Shown piece by piece: positions 8,520-17,903 of a DNA stretch of 64,000 nucleotides; position 1 is the first letter of the stretch; every line of letters starts with the position of its first letter. The stretch is from CAVWQV01 sp963757115 (GTDB lineage Bacteria; Pseudomonadota; Alphaproteobacteria; Acetobacterales; Acetobacteraceae), in NCBI GenBank assembly GCA_963757115.1, contig CAVWQV010000006.1, positions 620,001 to 684,000 of the forward strand. Reading direction: 5' to 3'. The translations under genes were made by a program, and so were the position numbers. The notes beneath the pieces are model-generated. The model saw only the letters and a program-made list of their open reading frames with translations, made no database searches and was not told the origin of the DNA.

Positions 8520-8950
8520 TGTCGCGCGAGCCGGTGCAGGCGGAGCGTTCCGTCCTCGACGGCAAGAACGAAGCCGTTCGGTGACAGCGATTGCCCCAGG
8601 GTTTCGAGCGCGCGCCGGGCCGCGTCGCGCTCGACATCGTTCGCGCGGGGAACGGCGTGCTCCTCTGCAGACCCGACCTCTCCCTCCGGCTGCCGCCAAA
8701 CAGCCCGTAACAACACGAGGGCGACGTGCGTCGTTTCCGGCACGACGCCGGCGAGCGACGCCCCTATCACGCCGAGCCCGCCCGGAGGCCACGCAAATCG
8801 CCGACTTGCGATCCGGCCGAGCCGAGCAATCAACACGCCAGTGGCGGTCGCCACCACACAACCAGCGATCAGTTCGGAGGCGCCGGTTTCGCCGGCAAGC
8901 AGCAAGTAAAGGCCGAACAGGCCTGGCCAGGTCAGGACGAACCGCAGCAA
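8516..8950 (-). CDS. mnhE: Na+/H+ antiporter subunit E (MnhE/MrpE)
   Basis: 144 residues. The N-terminal hydrophobic part (LTWPGLFGLYLLLAGE) is followed by a cytoplasmic region with LSPNGFVLAVEDGTLRLHRL, corresponding to the usual MrpE 'sitlTPGT..v..dg..l.vH.l' region. I choose the TTG at 8950 because a perfect GGAGGA site (8957-8962) lies six bases upstream and the protein then begins at the family's first helix. The frame is open further upstream but would overlap an unrelated gene. First gene of the antiporter unit. Confidence 0.83.
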   Translation of the reverse strand: MLRFVLTWPGLFGLYLLLAGETGASELIAGCVVATATGVLIARLGRIASRRFAWPPGGLGVIGASLAGVVPETTHVALVLLRAVWRQPEGEVGSAEEHAVPRANDVERDAARRALETLGQSLSPNGFVLAVEDGTLRLHRLARQ

Positions 8951-9008
8951 CGGCGCTCCTCCGCAACGGACGTGCCTCTGGTCAAAGCGCGACGGCGCGG
9001 CGGGTTGC

Positions 9009-10047
9009 TTAGTTGCGCCGGGCGGCCTGTGCGATGACCTCGACGGCGTCGGGCTGCTTGGAACGCACGGTGAGCCCGGTGGCGCCGCTGTCCTCCCAGG
9101 CTCGGAAGCGCTGCTTGATGCGCTCGGGAGGGCCGACAAGGGATTTCTGGTCGACCCACTCGTCGGGCACGGCCGCGATCGCCTCCTGCTTCCGATGCGC
9201 GAGATAGAGCTCCTGCACGCGCTCGGCGGCCTCCCCGAAGCCGCGCCGGATCATCATGTCCTTGTGGAAGTTCTTGTCGCGGTGGCCCATACCGCCGACG
9301 TAAAGCGCCACCTCCGGTTTCAGCCGCGCCAGCGCGCTCTTTACATCGGTGTCGATCTCGACATGGACGGAGGCCTGGATCTCGAACTGCCCGAGGCCCT
9401 TGCCGTTACCCGCGCGCCGGAAGCCCTCCTCGAGCCAAGGCATGTATTCCGGGAGCGAACCGGGCACGAACCCGAGCGGAAGCCAGCCGTCCGCAATCTC
9501 GGCCGTGAGCTTCACGGTGGCTTCGCCGCCGGTGCCGAGATAGATCGGGATGTCGGGGTTCATGTGCATGATGGATTTCAGTGGCTTGCCGACGCCCATC
9601 GCACCCTCCCCCGTGTAAGGCAGGCTGATCTCCGCGCCGTCATGCGTGACGGGCGCCTCGCGGCGGAAGATCTTGCGCATGATCGCGACGTAATCTTTGT
9701 AACGATAGTACGGTCGGCCCCAGGGCTCGCCGTACCAGCCCTCCACGATCTGCGGCCCGGACACCCCAAGGCCGGCGATAAAGCGCCCGCCTCCGGCGAG
9801 GGCGTCCACGGTCGCGGCACACATCGCGGCGTTGGCCGGCGTGCGCGCCGCAAGCTGCATGATCCCGGTTCCGAGCTTGATCGAGCGGGTGAGCCCGGCG
9901 AGATAGGCTAGCGGCGTTACCGCATCCGAGCCGTAGGCTTCGGCGGTCCACACGGAAGTCGTAGCCAAGCTCCTCCGCCCGCTGCACCAGGGCCACAGGG
10001 ACGTCGAGTTGCGCGCCGGAGTAGCCGATGGAGAGGCCTAGTTTCAC
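9009..10047 (-). CDS. LLM class F420-dependent-type oxidoreductase (one apparent frameshift near 9956)
   Basis: A luciferase-like TIM-barrel flavin enzyme. It starts at GTG 10047 (VKLGLSIGYSGAQLDVPVAL) with a GGGAGA site before it. After RAEELGYD the frame shifts by one extra base in a TT pair at 9956-9957 and continues as SVWTAEAYGSDAVTPLAYLA, then IKLGTGIMQLAARTPA and GRFIAGLGVSGPQIVEGWYG, all typical of the F420-dependent LLM branch. Reconstructed length is 345 residues, normal for the family. The cofactor (F420 or FMN) and substrate are unproven. The hairpin at 10078-10124 separates it from the upstream NIPSNAP gene. Confidence 0.83.
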
Positions 10048-10077
10048 ATCAATCTCCCTGCAAGCGGCCCCCGCTTG

Positions 10078-10124
10078 GCCCTCTCTCTGCTCTGCGCGGC
10101 GCAAGCGCAGCAGCGGGAGAGGGC
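10078..10124 (-). terminator. Hairpin between NIPSNAP gene and LLM gene
   Basis: GCCCTCTC at 10078-10085 pairs with GAGAGGGC at 10117-10124. Inside, CTGCGC pairs with GCGCAG, giving a long GC-rich stem-loop downstream of the NIPSNAP stop. No T-run follows. It is probably a transcript-ending or mRNA-stabilising structure. Confidence 0.5.
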
Positions 10125-10161
10125 GAAGCAGGCCCTCTCCTCGGGAGCGGGCTGGTGAGGG

Positions 10162-10797
10162 CTAGCGCATCGCGGAGTAGTCGGTCGGCAGCAGCAGCAC
10201 GGACTGCATCTCGGTCAACATCGGCGTCGATTTGCCGAGAAACTCCTGCCAGCCTGGATCCTTCATCACCTCGGCGCGGATCTGCAGGCGCGTGTTGACG
10301 TCCTTGTAGTTCCACAAGTGCACAGCTTCGTTGGGCTGTGGCGCTTCGCCCGTCCAGAGCCCGACATTCTTCGAATACTTTTCTCGCACGGGGAACACCG
10401 ACTTGATCAGCTGCGCCCATTGCTTCGCCATCCCGACCTGCGTGCGGTACATCCGAAGCTCGTAGATGCCGCCTTCCTGCTCCGGCGGGTTGATGCCGGA
10501 CACAAGATCAAGGAAGCGGACCTCCTGTCGCACCATCAAAGGTCGGATGTTCGGCACGTATTCCTTGGTCCAGCGCTCGTTTTTGGCAAGCTCGCCGCGG
10601 AGCCGGTCGCGCTCGGCGTGGCTCTCGTAACTCCAGAGATGCCAGATCTGGTTGAGGGTGCCGAACTCGCTCGTCCAGTAGCCGTGGTTGGTGCCGTAGT
10701 CGTTGCCGCGCACGGGTCGACCCACCCGGCGTGCGAGGTCGAGATAAACGGGGAGCTTCCCCGGGTGAAATGTGTAGGTCCTGAGTTCGTAGATCAT
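10162..10797 (-). CDS. NIPSNAP family protein, two tandem domains
   Basis: 211 residues made of two ferredoxin-like (dimeric alpha+beta barrel) NIPSNAP repeats. The first begins MIYELRTYTFHPGKLPVYL and the second GGIYELRMYRTQVGMAKQW. Both have the WHLWSYES / VHLWNYKD segment typical of the family. Bacterial members are often found with degradative oxidoreductases and MFS carriers, as here, but no catalytic role is established. No signal peptide is visible; the protein should be cytosolic. Confidence 0.88.
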   Translation of the reverse strand: MIYELRTYTFHPGKLPVYLDLARRVGRPVRGNDYGTNHGYWTSEFGTLNQIWHLWSYESHAERDRLRGELAKNERWTKEYVPNIRPLMVRQEVRFLDLVSGINPPEQEGGIYELRMYRTQVGMAKQWAQLIKSVFPVREKYSKNVGLWTGEAPQPNEAVHLWNYKDVNTRLQIRAEVMKDPGWQEFLGKSTPMLTEMQSVLLLPTDYSAMR

Positions 10798-10866
10798 GGC
10801 GCGCGCCTCCCGCTTTTCTCGTCGCCTCGCGAGCCTAACGCCGTTCCCCCCGCAGGGGCAAAGCGG

Positions 10867-12096
10867 TCAAGCCACCGCGAGGCCGGCGGCGGGCCGGCGG
10901 CGGCGCGAAAGCAGGAACAACACGACGCCGAGGTTCAGCACATTCCACGCGACACCGTTGGCGAAGGCGGCGCGGTAGGAGCCGGTCGCATCGAAGATCG
11001 CTCCCGACATCCAGCCTCCGAGCGCCATGCCGAACAAGGTGGCCATGATGACGATACCCACCCGGGTGCCGGCTTCGCGGGCGGGGAAATACTCGCGCAC
11101 GATCAGCGCGTAGCTCGGAATGATGCCGCCCTGGAAAAGACCGAACAGGCCGGAAATGACGTAAAGCGACAGCAGGCTGTCGAAGAAGATGTAGAGCACC
11201 AGCGCCAGCCCCTGCAGCACGGAGCCGAGCAGCAGGGTGAGGAGACCGCCGATGCGGTCGGCGATGAACCCAGACGCCACGCGGCTGACCACGCCGCAGG
11301 CCATCATCACCGACAGCATCTCCGAGCCGCGCGCGACGCCATAGCCGAGGTCGCCGCAGTAGGCGACGATATGCACCTGCGGCATCGACATCGCGACGCA
11401 GCAGCCGACCCCGGCCAGGGCGAGCAACGCCATCAGCGTGCCAGAGGAGAGGGCGATCGTGCCCGCCGCGACGCTTGGCCGAGCAGCCTTCGCTCCCGCT
11501 GCGGCTGGCGCCGGCGGGTTTGGCCGAAGCAGGAAGGCGAGCGGGATCATGGTTGCGGTGCAGAACAACCCGATCCCGGCGTAGGTGGCGCGCCAGCCGG
11601 CTTGTTGCATGAAGTGCTGCACGAGCGGGGGCCACACCACGCCGGCGAAATAGTTGCCGCACGCGCCAACCGCGACAGCGATGCCGCGGCGCTTTTCGAA
11701 CCACTGGGACACATCGGCGATCACGGGCGCGAAACTGGCGGAAGTGCCGAGGCCGATGCCAAGTCCCTGTGCGAGCGCGAACTGCCACAGGCTGCCGCTC
11801 CTGGAGCCCAGAACGAAGCCCAGCCCGAGAAGCAGCGCCCCGCCGATCAGCGGCAGGGTGATGCGATAGCGGTCGGTGAGGCGACCCACGATGACGCCGC
11901 CGAGCGCAAATCCGCTCATGGTAAGGGTAAAGGGGAGCGTCGCCCCGGCGCGAGCCGTGCCAAACTCCGCCTGCACGGCGGGAAGCGCGACCACCACCGA
12001 CCACATCCCGAGGCCGCCGATGGTACTCAACAGCACCGACACCGCTAACCGGAACCACGCGTACGCGCTGTCCGGTTTCCTCGTTCTGCTCGCCAC
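10867..12096 (-). CDS. MFS transporter (monocarboxylate/OFA-like)
   Basis: 409 residues with 12 predicted helices. The GGVIVGRLTDRYRITLPL motif between helices 2 and 3 is the MFS signature, and RAGATLPFTLTMSGFALG precedes it. The overall pattern, with a long helix 1 and GIGLGTSASFAPVIADVSQWFEK in helices 4-5, resembles the monocarboxylate/oxalate-formate antiporter branch. The substrate is likely an organic acid (inference). It lies between the NIPSNAP gene and an aromatic-type monooxygenase on the same strand, compatible with uptake of the compound degraded here. Confidence 0.83.
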   Translation of the reverse strand: MASRTRKPDSAYAWFRLAVSVLLSTIGGLGMWSVVVALPAVQAEFGTARAGATLPFTLTMSGFALGGVIVGRLTDRYRITLPLIGGALLLGLGFVLGSRSGSLWQFALAQGLGIGLGTSASFAPVIADVSQWFEKRRGIAVAVGACGNYFAGVVWPPLVQHFMQQAGWRATYAGIGLFCTATMIPLAFLLRPNPPAPAAAGAKAARPSVAAGTIALSSGTLMALLALAGVGCCVAMSMPQVHIVAYCGDLGYGVARGSEMLSVMMACGVVSRVASGFIADRIGGLLTLLLGSVLQGLALVLYIFFDSLLSLYVISGLFGLFQGGIIPSYALIVREYFPAREAGTRVGIVIMATLFGMALGGWMSGAIFDATGSYRAAFANGVAWNVLNLGVVLFLLSRRRRPAAGLAVA

Positions 12097-12180
12097 CGCG
12101 CCGTTTCCCGCCTACAGGCGGAAAGCTAGCATTCGGGGAAGGGCGCGGGCATGCGAGCCCTGGGGGTCTCCCCTGCGCGA

Positions 12181-13821
12181 TCAGGCTGGTGCGAACACGC
12201 GGGCGAGGTAATCCCGAAGCTTCGCCGCATCCGGCGGCTGGGCCCGAAATGCCACATAGCCGTCGGGTCGAAGGAGAAAAAGGCAGGCCGCCCGCGCTCC
12301 ATAGGCCTTGTGCAGCCCACCTGTCGGATCCGGCAAACTACGCAACCCGTCCGAGGCCGCGCCGACGACCACGGGGAGCAGCAGGTCCGCGAAGGAATTA
12401 AACGCCTCGGTCAGGGCGGCTAGATCGAGGTGGCCTGCCTCGCCGGGAAACAGGAGCAGCAAGTGTCGGCCGGCCGCTTCATGCAGCAGCGGAAGGATGT
12501 CAGCACTCTTGTCGCGCGCGCAGGTGGGCCCGCGGTGGCCGGGTCGGACTGCATTGCCGAACGCGCCGGCCTCGAGGAGCGCTGGTGCGTCGGGCGAGCG
12601 CCCAAAAAGTTCCACTCTCCGGCTCTCGGCGAAGATCGGGCTTTCGGAATAGTGAAGGTCGAGCTTGGCCGCGACGTGCGAAGCGCGCCGATGCACGAAA
12701 CCGAAACTGAGCACGGTTCGCAGGGCCGCATCGCGGAAGTGCGCAGCCGCGCGGCCGCGCAGCAATGCGCCCTGGGTGAGGCGGTTCGACATGCGGAGCA
12801 CTTCCTCGGCCACCGGCCGACGCTCGATGCCGTAGCTGTCGAGCAACAGTTCCCCCGCCCGGCCTCGCACCGCCAACGCCAGCTTCCACGAGAGATTAAC
12901 TGCGTCCTGAACCCCCGTATTGAGACCCTGGCCGCCAGCCGGGCTATGGATGTGTGCGGCGTCGCCCACGAGGAACACGCGGGATGCCGGGCGGAAGTCG
13001 CGGACCAGACGGCGGTGGATGCGGAACAAAGACGTCCAACGTGGGTGGCTCACCTTGGCGGGCAGACCCATCTCGTCAAACAGGGCCTGGAAGCGCGCGA
13101 CGGCCGGGGCGGCCTCGCCCGTGGACGCTTGCCCGCTGGTGTCGACCAGCCGCCACCGCCCCGCCTCCGGATAGGGGAACGCAACGAAAGGGCCGTCGGG
13201 CAGCAGAAAGATGTGTGCGTCCCGCTCGGACAAGGCCCATTCGATCGCGACGTCGGCCAGCAGGAAGCTTTCCGGATATTCCGCGCCGTCGAACTGCAGC
13301 CCGAGTGCGTGCCGCACGGTGCTCGAAGCGCCGTCCGCCGCCACCAGCCAAGCGAACCGGGCCTGTTCGTCGGTCCCGTTCGCGCCGCGCAGCCGTACCG
13401 TTACTCCTTCAGGGTCGGGCTCCAACCCGGTCAGTTCCGTGTGCCACTCGATCGCTCCGCCAAGCTCCTCAAGGTGGGCTGCCAGCAGCCGCTGCGTTTC
13501 GCTTTGCGGTAGCACGTACTCGTGCGGGTACGGCGTCAGCGCGTCCGCGAGGTCGAAGGCGAACCGCCCGATCGCAGCGCCGTTTCCGCCATGCGGCGTG
13601 AAGCCCTCGATCACCTTGGCACGGGCAAGGAACGCATCCGCGATCCCCATCATCGCGAAGACTTCCATGCTGCGCGCATTGAGACCGAGCGCGCGCGACT
13701 CGCTTGTGACACCCGAGGATTTGTCGATCACGCGCGCCGCGACACCCTGCCGCCGCAGTTCGGCCGCCATCGCCAGCCCGCTCGGGCCGGCGCCCACGAC
13801 GAGAACCGTCCGATCGTTCAT
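12181..13821 (-). CDS. FAD-dependent monooxygenase (class A aromatic hydroxylase type)
   Basis: 546 residues. The N-terminal FAD motif is VVGAGPSGLAMAAELRRQG, followed by the DG motif in LVAADGASSTVRHALG and the GD motif in FLVGDAAHIHSPAGGQGLNTG. This combination defines flavoprotein hydroxylases that use NAD(P)H and O2. The C-terminal part, ending AACLFLLRPDGYVAFRAQ, is the thioredoxin-like tail of the PheA/MhpA/PgaE group. Substrates in this group are phenols or polyketide aromatics. It diverges from the LLM gene at 13974 across about 150 bases that should hold both promoters. Confidence 0.87.
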   Translation of the reverse strand: MNDRTVLVVGAGPSGLAMAAELRRQGVAARVIDKSSGVTSESRALGLNARSMEVFAMMGIADAFLARAKVIEGFTPHGGNGAAIGRFAFDLADALTPYPHEYVLPQSETQRLLAAHLEELGGAIEWHTELTGLEPDPEGVTVRLRGANGTDEQARFAWLVAADGASSTVRHALGLQFDGAEYPESFLLADVAIEWALSERDAHIFLLPDGPFVAFPYPEAGRWRLVDTSGQASTGEAAPAVARFQALFDEMGLPAKVSHPRWTSLFRIHRRLVRDFRPASRVFLVGDAAHIHSPAGGQGLNTGVQDAVNLSWKLALAVRGRAGELLLDSYGIERRPVAEEVLRMSNRLTQGALLRGRAAAHFRDAALRTVLSFGFVHRRASHVAAKLDLHYSESPIFAESRRVELFGRSPDAPALLEAGAFGNAVRPGHRGPTCARDKSADILPLLHEAAGRHLLLLFPGEAGHLDLAALTEAFNSFADLLLPVVVGAASDGLRSLPDPTGGLHKAYGARAACLFLLRPDGYVAFRAQPPDAAKLRDYLARVFAPA

Positions 13822-13973
13822 GGCCTAGCCCCCTTGTTCATGGAAAGTGTATCCTCCCTTCGTCGCCGGAGACTTTAGCGCGCGCCAGCTGCGAGCCCGC
13901 GCGGGTTTGCGCCGCCGCCGAACCCCGCTTACTCTGCGCTCATACTGACCAGTAGCGAGGCGGGAGTGGTCCG

Positions 13974-15185
13974 ATGAAGTTTGGCCTGTTCTATGAAATG
14001 CAGCTGCCGCGGCCATGGGGCGCGGACGACGAGCGCCAGCTTTACCAAAACGCCCTCACGCAGGTCGAGCTCGCCGACAAGCTCGGCTATAACTACGCTT
14101 GGGAGGTGGAGCACCACTTCCTTGAGGAATATTCGCATTCGCCGCAGCCAGAAGTATTTCTCGCCGCGGCCAGCCAGCGCACCAAGCAGATCCGCCTCGG
14201 GCACGGTATCATCCAGCTCACCACCAACCATCCCGCGCGGGTGGCCGAGAAGGTCGCTTGCCTCGATCTCGTAAGCAACGGCCGGGTCGAGTTCGGCATG
14301 GGCGAGGGGGCGTCGATCACCGAGCTCGGCCCCTTCGACCGGCAGATGGAGGACAAGCAGGCGGTCTGGGAAGATGGCGTGCGCTGCGTGCTGCCCATGT
14401 TCAAGGACGGCGGCTGGGAGTACGACGGCCCGTATTTCAAGTTTCCGCTGCGCAACGTGCTGCCGAAGCCCGTGCAGAAGCCGCACCCGCCGCTTTGGGT
14501 CGCGTGCTCGCAGCTTGAAACGATCGAGCTGGCCGGCCGGTGCGGCATCGGGGCGCTCGGCTTTCAGTTTCTGAGCGCCGAGATGGCGCATGCCTGGGTG
14601 CACGCCTACTACAACTCGTTCGTCAAGCGGCAGCAGAAGCTCACGGACTATCAGAGCAACTGCAACATCGCGATGGTGAGCTACTTCATGTGCGCGGAAA
14701 CCGATGAGGAAGCGCGTCGTCGCGCGGATGGGGTGACGTTCTTCCAGTTCTCGCTGGCCTATTACAGTGGATCGAGGAACCGCGAGCGTCCGCCGCCGGG
14801 TGCCGTGAGCATCTGGGATGAGTACAACAAGTGGAAGAAGGCAAACCCGGAGGCGGCGGAGAAGGCTTTGCGCGGCGGCCTGATCGGATCGCCTGAAACG
14901 ATCCGCCGCAAGCTGCACCGGTTCAAGGAATCGCGGGTCGATAGCATCATCCTGCTGAATCAGGCTGGGCGGAACAAGCACGAGCATATCTGCGAGAGCC
15001 TGGAGCTGTTCGCCCGCGAGGTAATGCCCGAGTTCCAAGCAATGGAGCCCGAGCATCAGGAATGGAAGCAGAAGGTGCTCGCGGGCGAGATCGAGCTCGA
15101 GGAGATCGACACCGATCCGTTCAAGGAGCGGCAAGGCGTGGGCAAGGGCGTCACGATCGATCGGCTGGTCTCGGCCGCGGAGTAG
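13974..15185 (+). CDS. LLM class flavin-dependent oxidoreductase (luciferase-like)
   Basis: 403 residues. It begins MKFGLFYEMQLPRPW and keeps the luciferase-type pattern (NYAWEVEHHFLEEYSHSPQ, then IRLGHGIIQLTTNHPARVAEK and GRVEFGMGEG). The family uses reduced FMN and O2 to oxidise organic substrates. It is longer than the neighbouring LLM gene product, with a charged C-terminal tail. A GGCGGGAG site lies about nine bases before the ATG. It is divergent from the FAD hydroxylase, so the two may belong to one oxidative catabolic route. Substrate unknown. Confidence 0.86.
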   Translation: MKFGLFYEMQLPRPWGADDERQLYQNALTQVELADKLGYNYAWEVEHHFLEEYSHSPQPEVFLAAASQRTKQIRLGHGIIQLTTNHPARVAEKVACLDLVSNGRVEFGMGEGASITELGPFDRQMEDKQAVWEDGVRCVLPMFKDGGWEYDGPYFKFPLRNVLPKPVQKPHPPLWVACSQLETIELAGRCGIGALGFQFLSAEMAHAWVHAYYNSFVKRQQKLTDYQSNCNIAMVSYFMCAETDEEARRRADGVTFFQFSLAYYSGSRNRERPPPGAVSIWDEYNKWKKANPEAAEKALRGGLIGSPETIRRKLHRFKESRVDSIILLNQAGRNKHEHICESLELFAREVMPEFQAMEPEHQEWKQKVLAGEIELEEIDTDPFKERQGVGKGVTIDRLVSAAE

Positions 15186-15198
15186 GTCTGCTCGTATC

Positions 15199-15227
15199 CG
15201 GCTGGGCGTCGGTCTCGAGGCCAGCCG
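15199..15227. terminator. Short hairpin between convergent genes
   Basis: CGGCTGG at 15199-15205 and CCAGCCG at 15221-15227 form a seven-pair stem with a 15-base loop, exactly between two converging stop codons. It could end transcription in both directions. Confidence 0.45.
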
Positions 15228-15228
15228 T

Positions 15229-16788
15229 TCAGTGGATGGCGGCGTACATGATCTTATCCTCGTCCGCTTCGGCTGCATCGAATTCGGCCACGATGCGGCC
15301 GAGGCGGGCCACGAGGATGCGGTCGGAGATGCTGAGCACCTCCGGCAGGTAGGAGGAGATCACGACCACTGCCTTGCCCTCCTGGGCCAGCCGACGGATC
15401 TGGGCGTGAATTTCCGGGATGGTTCCGACATCAACGCCGCGCGTCGGCTCGTCGAAGAAGATGATGTCTGGCTCCTGCACCAGCGATTTCGCGATCACCA
15501 CCTTCTGCTGATTGCCGCCCGAAAGCTCCACAATCCGCGCCCTGCGCTGCAGCGCGCTGATCTTGAGACGTTCGACCCAGTACGTCGCCAGCTTGCTCCG
15601 CATCGCCCGAGAAAGCAGGAAGCGCCAGCCGGCTTTGGTCGCGAGCTTGCCCACGTAGACGTTGTCGTCGACCGCCATGGTCTCGAAGAAGCCGTTGAGC
15701 TTGCGGTCCTCGGTGATGTAGGCGATGCCGTCGTTGATCGCCTGCTTCGGCACTTTGTAGCGGATCGGGCGGCCGCGCAGCCGAATGGTCCCGCCGTTGA
15801 TCAGGTTCCGCTTCAGCGCGCCGTAGACGACCTTGGCGATCTCGGTGCGCCCCGAGCCGATCAGCCCGGCGATGCCGACCACTTCGCCGGCATAGACGGA
15901 GAACGACATGTTCTTGACGATCGTTCCCATCGTGACGTTCTCGACCGTGAGCACCCTCTCCCGCCGCTCGCGACGCCGCTCGGCATGACCCTCCCTGTGC
16001 GAGTAGTGCGTTTGCGTGATGTCGCGGCCGATCATGAAGCGGACCAGCTTCTCGCGGGTCATCTCCTTGGTATCGGCGGTGATCACCAGCTTGCCGTCGC
16101 GCAGCACGGTGATCCGATCGGAGATTTGCAGCAATTCCTCGAGCGCGTGCGAAATGTAGATGACGCCGACGCCGCGTGCGCGAAGTGAGCGAACGAGGTT
16201 GAAGAAATGTACGATCTCCTCCGGCGTCAGACTTGCCGTCGGCTCGTCGAAGATCATCACGCGGGCGTTGTTGTAGACCGCGCGGGCGATCTCCACCATC
16301 TGCCGCTTGGCGGTGCCAAGCAGCCCGACCGGCGTCGCCGGATCGACATGGAAGTTGAGCGATTGCAGGAGCTGCTGCGCCTGGATGTTCAGCGTGCGGA
16401 AGCGGGTAAGCAGCTTCTCGTTGCCGAGCTCGATGTTCTGTGCCGCCGTCATCGTCGGCACCAGGCTGGTCTCCTGGTAAACCATGCAGATGCCGGCGGC
16501 GAGCGCGTCGCGCGGGCTGTCGAAGTCGGCCGGTTTGCCGTCGACCCGGAAATCGCCGGAGGTGAGACGGATCGCGCCCGCGATCGCCTTGCATAGGGTC
16601 GATTTGCCCGCGCCGTTTTCGCCCACGAGCGCGTGGATCTCGCCAGGGAAGAGGTCGAAGTCGACGCCCTCGATAGCATGGACGCCGCCGTAGATCTTGC
16701 TTCCGTTCACGATCCGCAGCAACGGCTCGCGCGCGGCCGCAGCATTCCTCGCGGGAACCGCCTTCGGCGCGTCCAACAGGTCGTTCAT
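15229..16788 (-). CDS. Sugar ABC transporter ATP-binding protein (RbsA-type, two ABC domains)
   Basis: 519 residues with two nucleotide-binding domains. Domain 1 has Walker A GENGAGKSTLCKAIAG and Walker B VMIFDEPTASLTPEE. Domain 2 has the degenerate GLIGSGRTEIAKVVYG typical of RbsA/MglA/XylG, and the signature ELSGGNQQKVVIAKSL with FFDEPTRGVDVGT. Such proteins energise ribose- or inositol-type importers together with two permeases and a periplasmic binding protein, all present upstream. Its start overlaps the SMP-30 gene stop by four bases. Last gene of the operon; the substrate is unknown but probably a sugar or polyol. Confidence 0.92.
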   Translation of the reverse strand: MNDLLDAPKAVPARNAAAAREPLLRIVNGSKIYGGVHAIEGVDFDLFPGEIHALVGENGAGKSTLCKAIAGAIRLTSGDFRVDGKPADFDSPRDALAAGICMVYQETSLVPTMTAAQNIELGNEKLLTRFRTLNIQAQQLLQSLNFHVDPATPVGLLGTAKRQMVEIARAVYNNARVMIFDEPTASLTPEEIVHFFNLVRSLRARGVGVIYISHALEELLQISDRITVLRDGKLVITADTKEMTREKLVRFMIGRDITQTHYSHREGHAERRRERRERVLTVENVTMGTIVKNMSFSVYAGEVVGIAGLIGSGRTEIAKVVYGALKRNLINGGTIRLRGRPIRYKVPKQAINDGIAYITEDRKLNGFFETMAVDDNVYVGKLATKAGWRFLLSRAMRSKLATYWVERLKISALQRRARIVELSGGNQQKVVIAKSLVQEPDIIFFDEPTRGVDVGTIPEIHAQIRRLAQEGKAVVVISSYLPEVLSISDRILVARLGRIVAEFDAAEADEDKIMYAAIH

Positions 16789-17903
16789 GTGGCCTTCCTC
16801 GCCCGGTCCAGGATCACCCGCCCGCTGCCTTTGGCGACGATGACGAGGCCCTGCGCGGTCTCGCGCGCCGCGGTAATACCGTGACTTCGGCCGCCCACGC
16901 GGCTGTGCAGGCTTTCCACGAACTCGCCCTCAGCGTCGAACCGCGCGGCCAAGCCGTAAGATCGGGGCGGCGCCCACGGCTTCTCGATCCCGAGCGCCTT
17001 GATGGAGCCGAACTGCATGGGCTCGTGCGGGTGCCCGCTTGTCGCGAGGGCGGGCGCGACCCAAAGATGCGGCTCGACGCTGCGGAGCATCTCTTCGCGG
17101 TAGTCGTCCTCACGCAACACGAACTCGACAAGATGCGTGCGCACCGCGAACAGGGCCAGCCAGAAGCCGTCGCCAGCCCGATCGAGCCGCGCCGGGTATC
17201 CGGGCAGGTTGCCGATGACGATTTGGGGCTTGCCGAGGGAGCGACCGTCCAGGGCCGCGCGGCTGACGCGGTGGTTCCAGGCTTCCGTAAACCACAGATC
17301 CTGGCCGTTGGCCGACACGGCGATCCCGTTCGGGTAATGCAACCCGTGCAGCAGGACCCGGGGGGCGTCGAGGGTCGGGCCGCAACTCACCAGTCGGCCG
17401 ACGTGGCGCTTGGCCATCAGATCGCGGACCCAATCGGCCGGCTCGCACGCGCTGCTGCCGTCGGAGGCGAAGATCGTGCCGTCCGCCGCCGCCGCAACGC
17501 CCGTCAAGCAGCGCAAAGGCGCGCCTTCGGCCTCGGTCAGCCAAGTTTGCTTTCCACTTAAATCGACGGCGGCTAGCCCGCGTCCTGCTACGCAGACCAG
17601 CAATCGGCCGTCAGGGTGGAAGGCGAGACCGCCCGCGTCGGCGTCGAACGTCGCCCAAACGCTGCGCTCCGCGTAGCCCTCGCCCGCCAGGCGGAGCACC
17701 TGGTTGCGCGCCGACACGTAGATCGCGCGGTCCGGTCCCTCGGCCACGTCGTCCGCCCCGGGGATTGGGTCGCCGACGGCGGGGAGAGCGTCGAGCCGGT
17801 CGTTCGGGCTGAGCGCGCCATCCATCGCCGGGATCGGATGCTGGTCTCCCGTACGGAACAGCACCTGCGCGATGTCGCGCCGGAGATTGGCAAGCGCGCT
17901 CAT
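16785..17903 (-). CDS. SMP-30/gluconolactonase/LRE family protein
   Basis: 372 residues forming a predicted six-bladed beta-propeller, with repeated blade motifs such as GLAFHPDGRLLV, GTIFASDGS and HYPNGIAVSANGQDLWFTEAW. The PNGIAVS and TEAWNHRVSR segments match the metal-binding lactonase/strictosidine synthase-like family. It probably hydrolyses a sugar lactone or a related ester. No signal peptide is seen. Start ATG 17903 overlaps the stop of the fused permease gene (ATGA). It pairs with the SMP-30 domain at the C-terminus of that permease. Confidence 0.86.
   Translation of the reverse strand: MSALANLRRDIAQVLFRTGDQHPIPAMDGALSPNDRLDALPAVGDPIPGADDVAEGPDRAIYVSARNQVLRLAGEGYAERSVWATFDADAGGLAFHPDGRLLVCVAGRGLAAVDLSGKQTWLTEAEGAPLRCLTGVAAAADGTIFASDGSSACEPADWVRDLMAKRHVGRLVSCGPTLDAPRVLLHGLHYPNGIAVSANGQDLWFTEAWNHRVSRAALDGRSLGKPQIVIGNLPGYPARLDRAGDGFWLALFAVRTHLVEFVLREDDYREEMLRSVEPHLWVAPALATSGHPHEPMQFGSIKALGIEKPWAPPRSYGLAARFDAEGEFVESLHSRVGGRSHGITAARETAQGLVIVAKGSGRVILDRARKAT

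Noticed and set aside
10318..12048. 576-residue open frame on the plus strand across the NIPSNAP and MFS genes
   Set aside because: Low-complexity antisense frame spanning two well-supported opposite genes.
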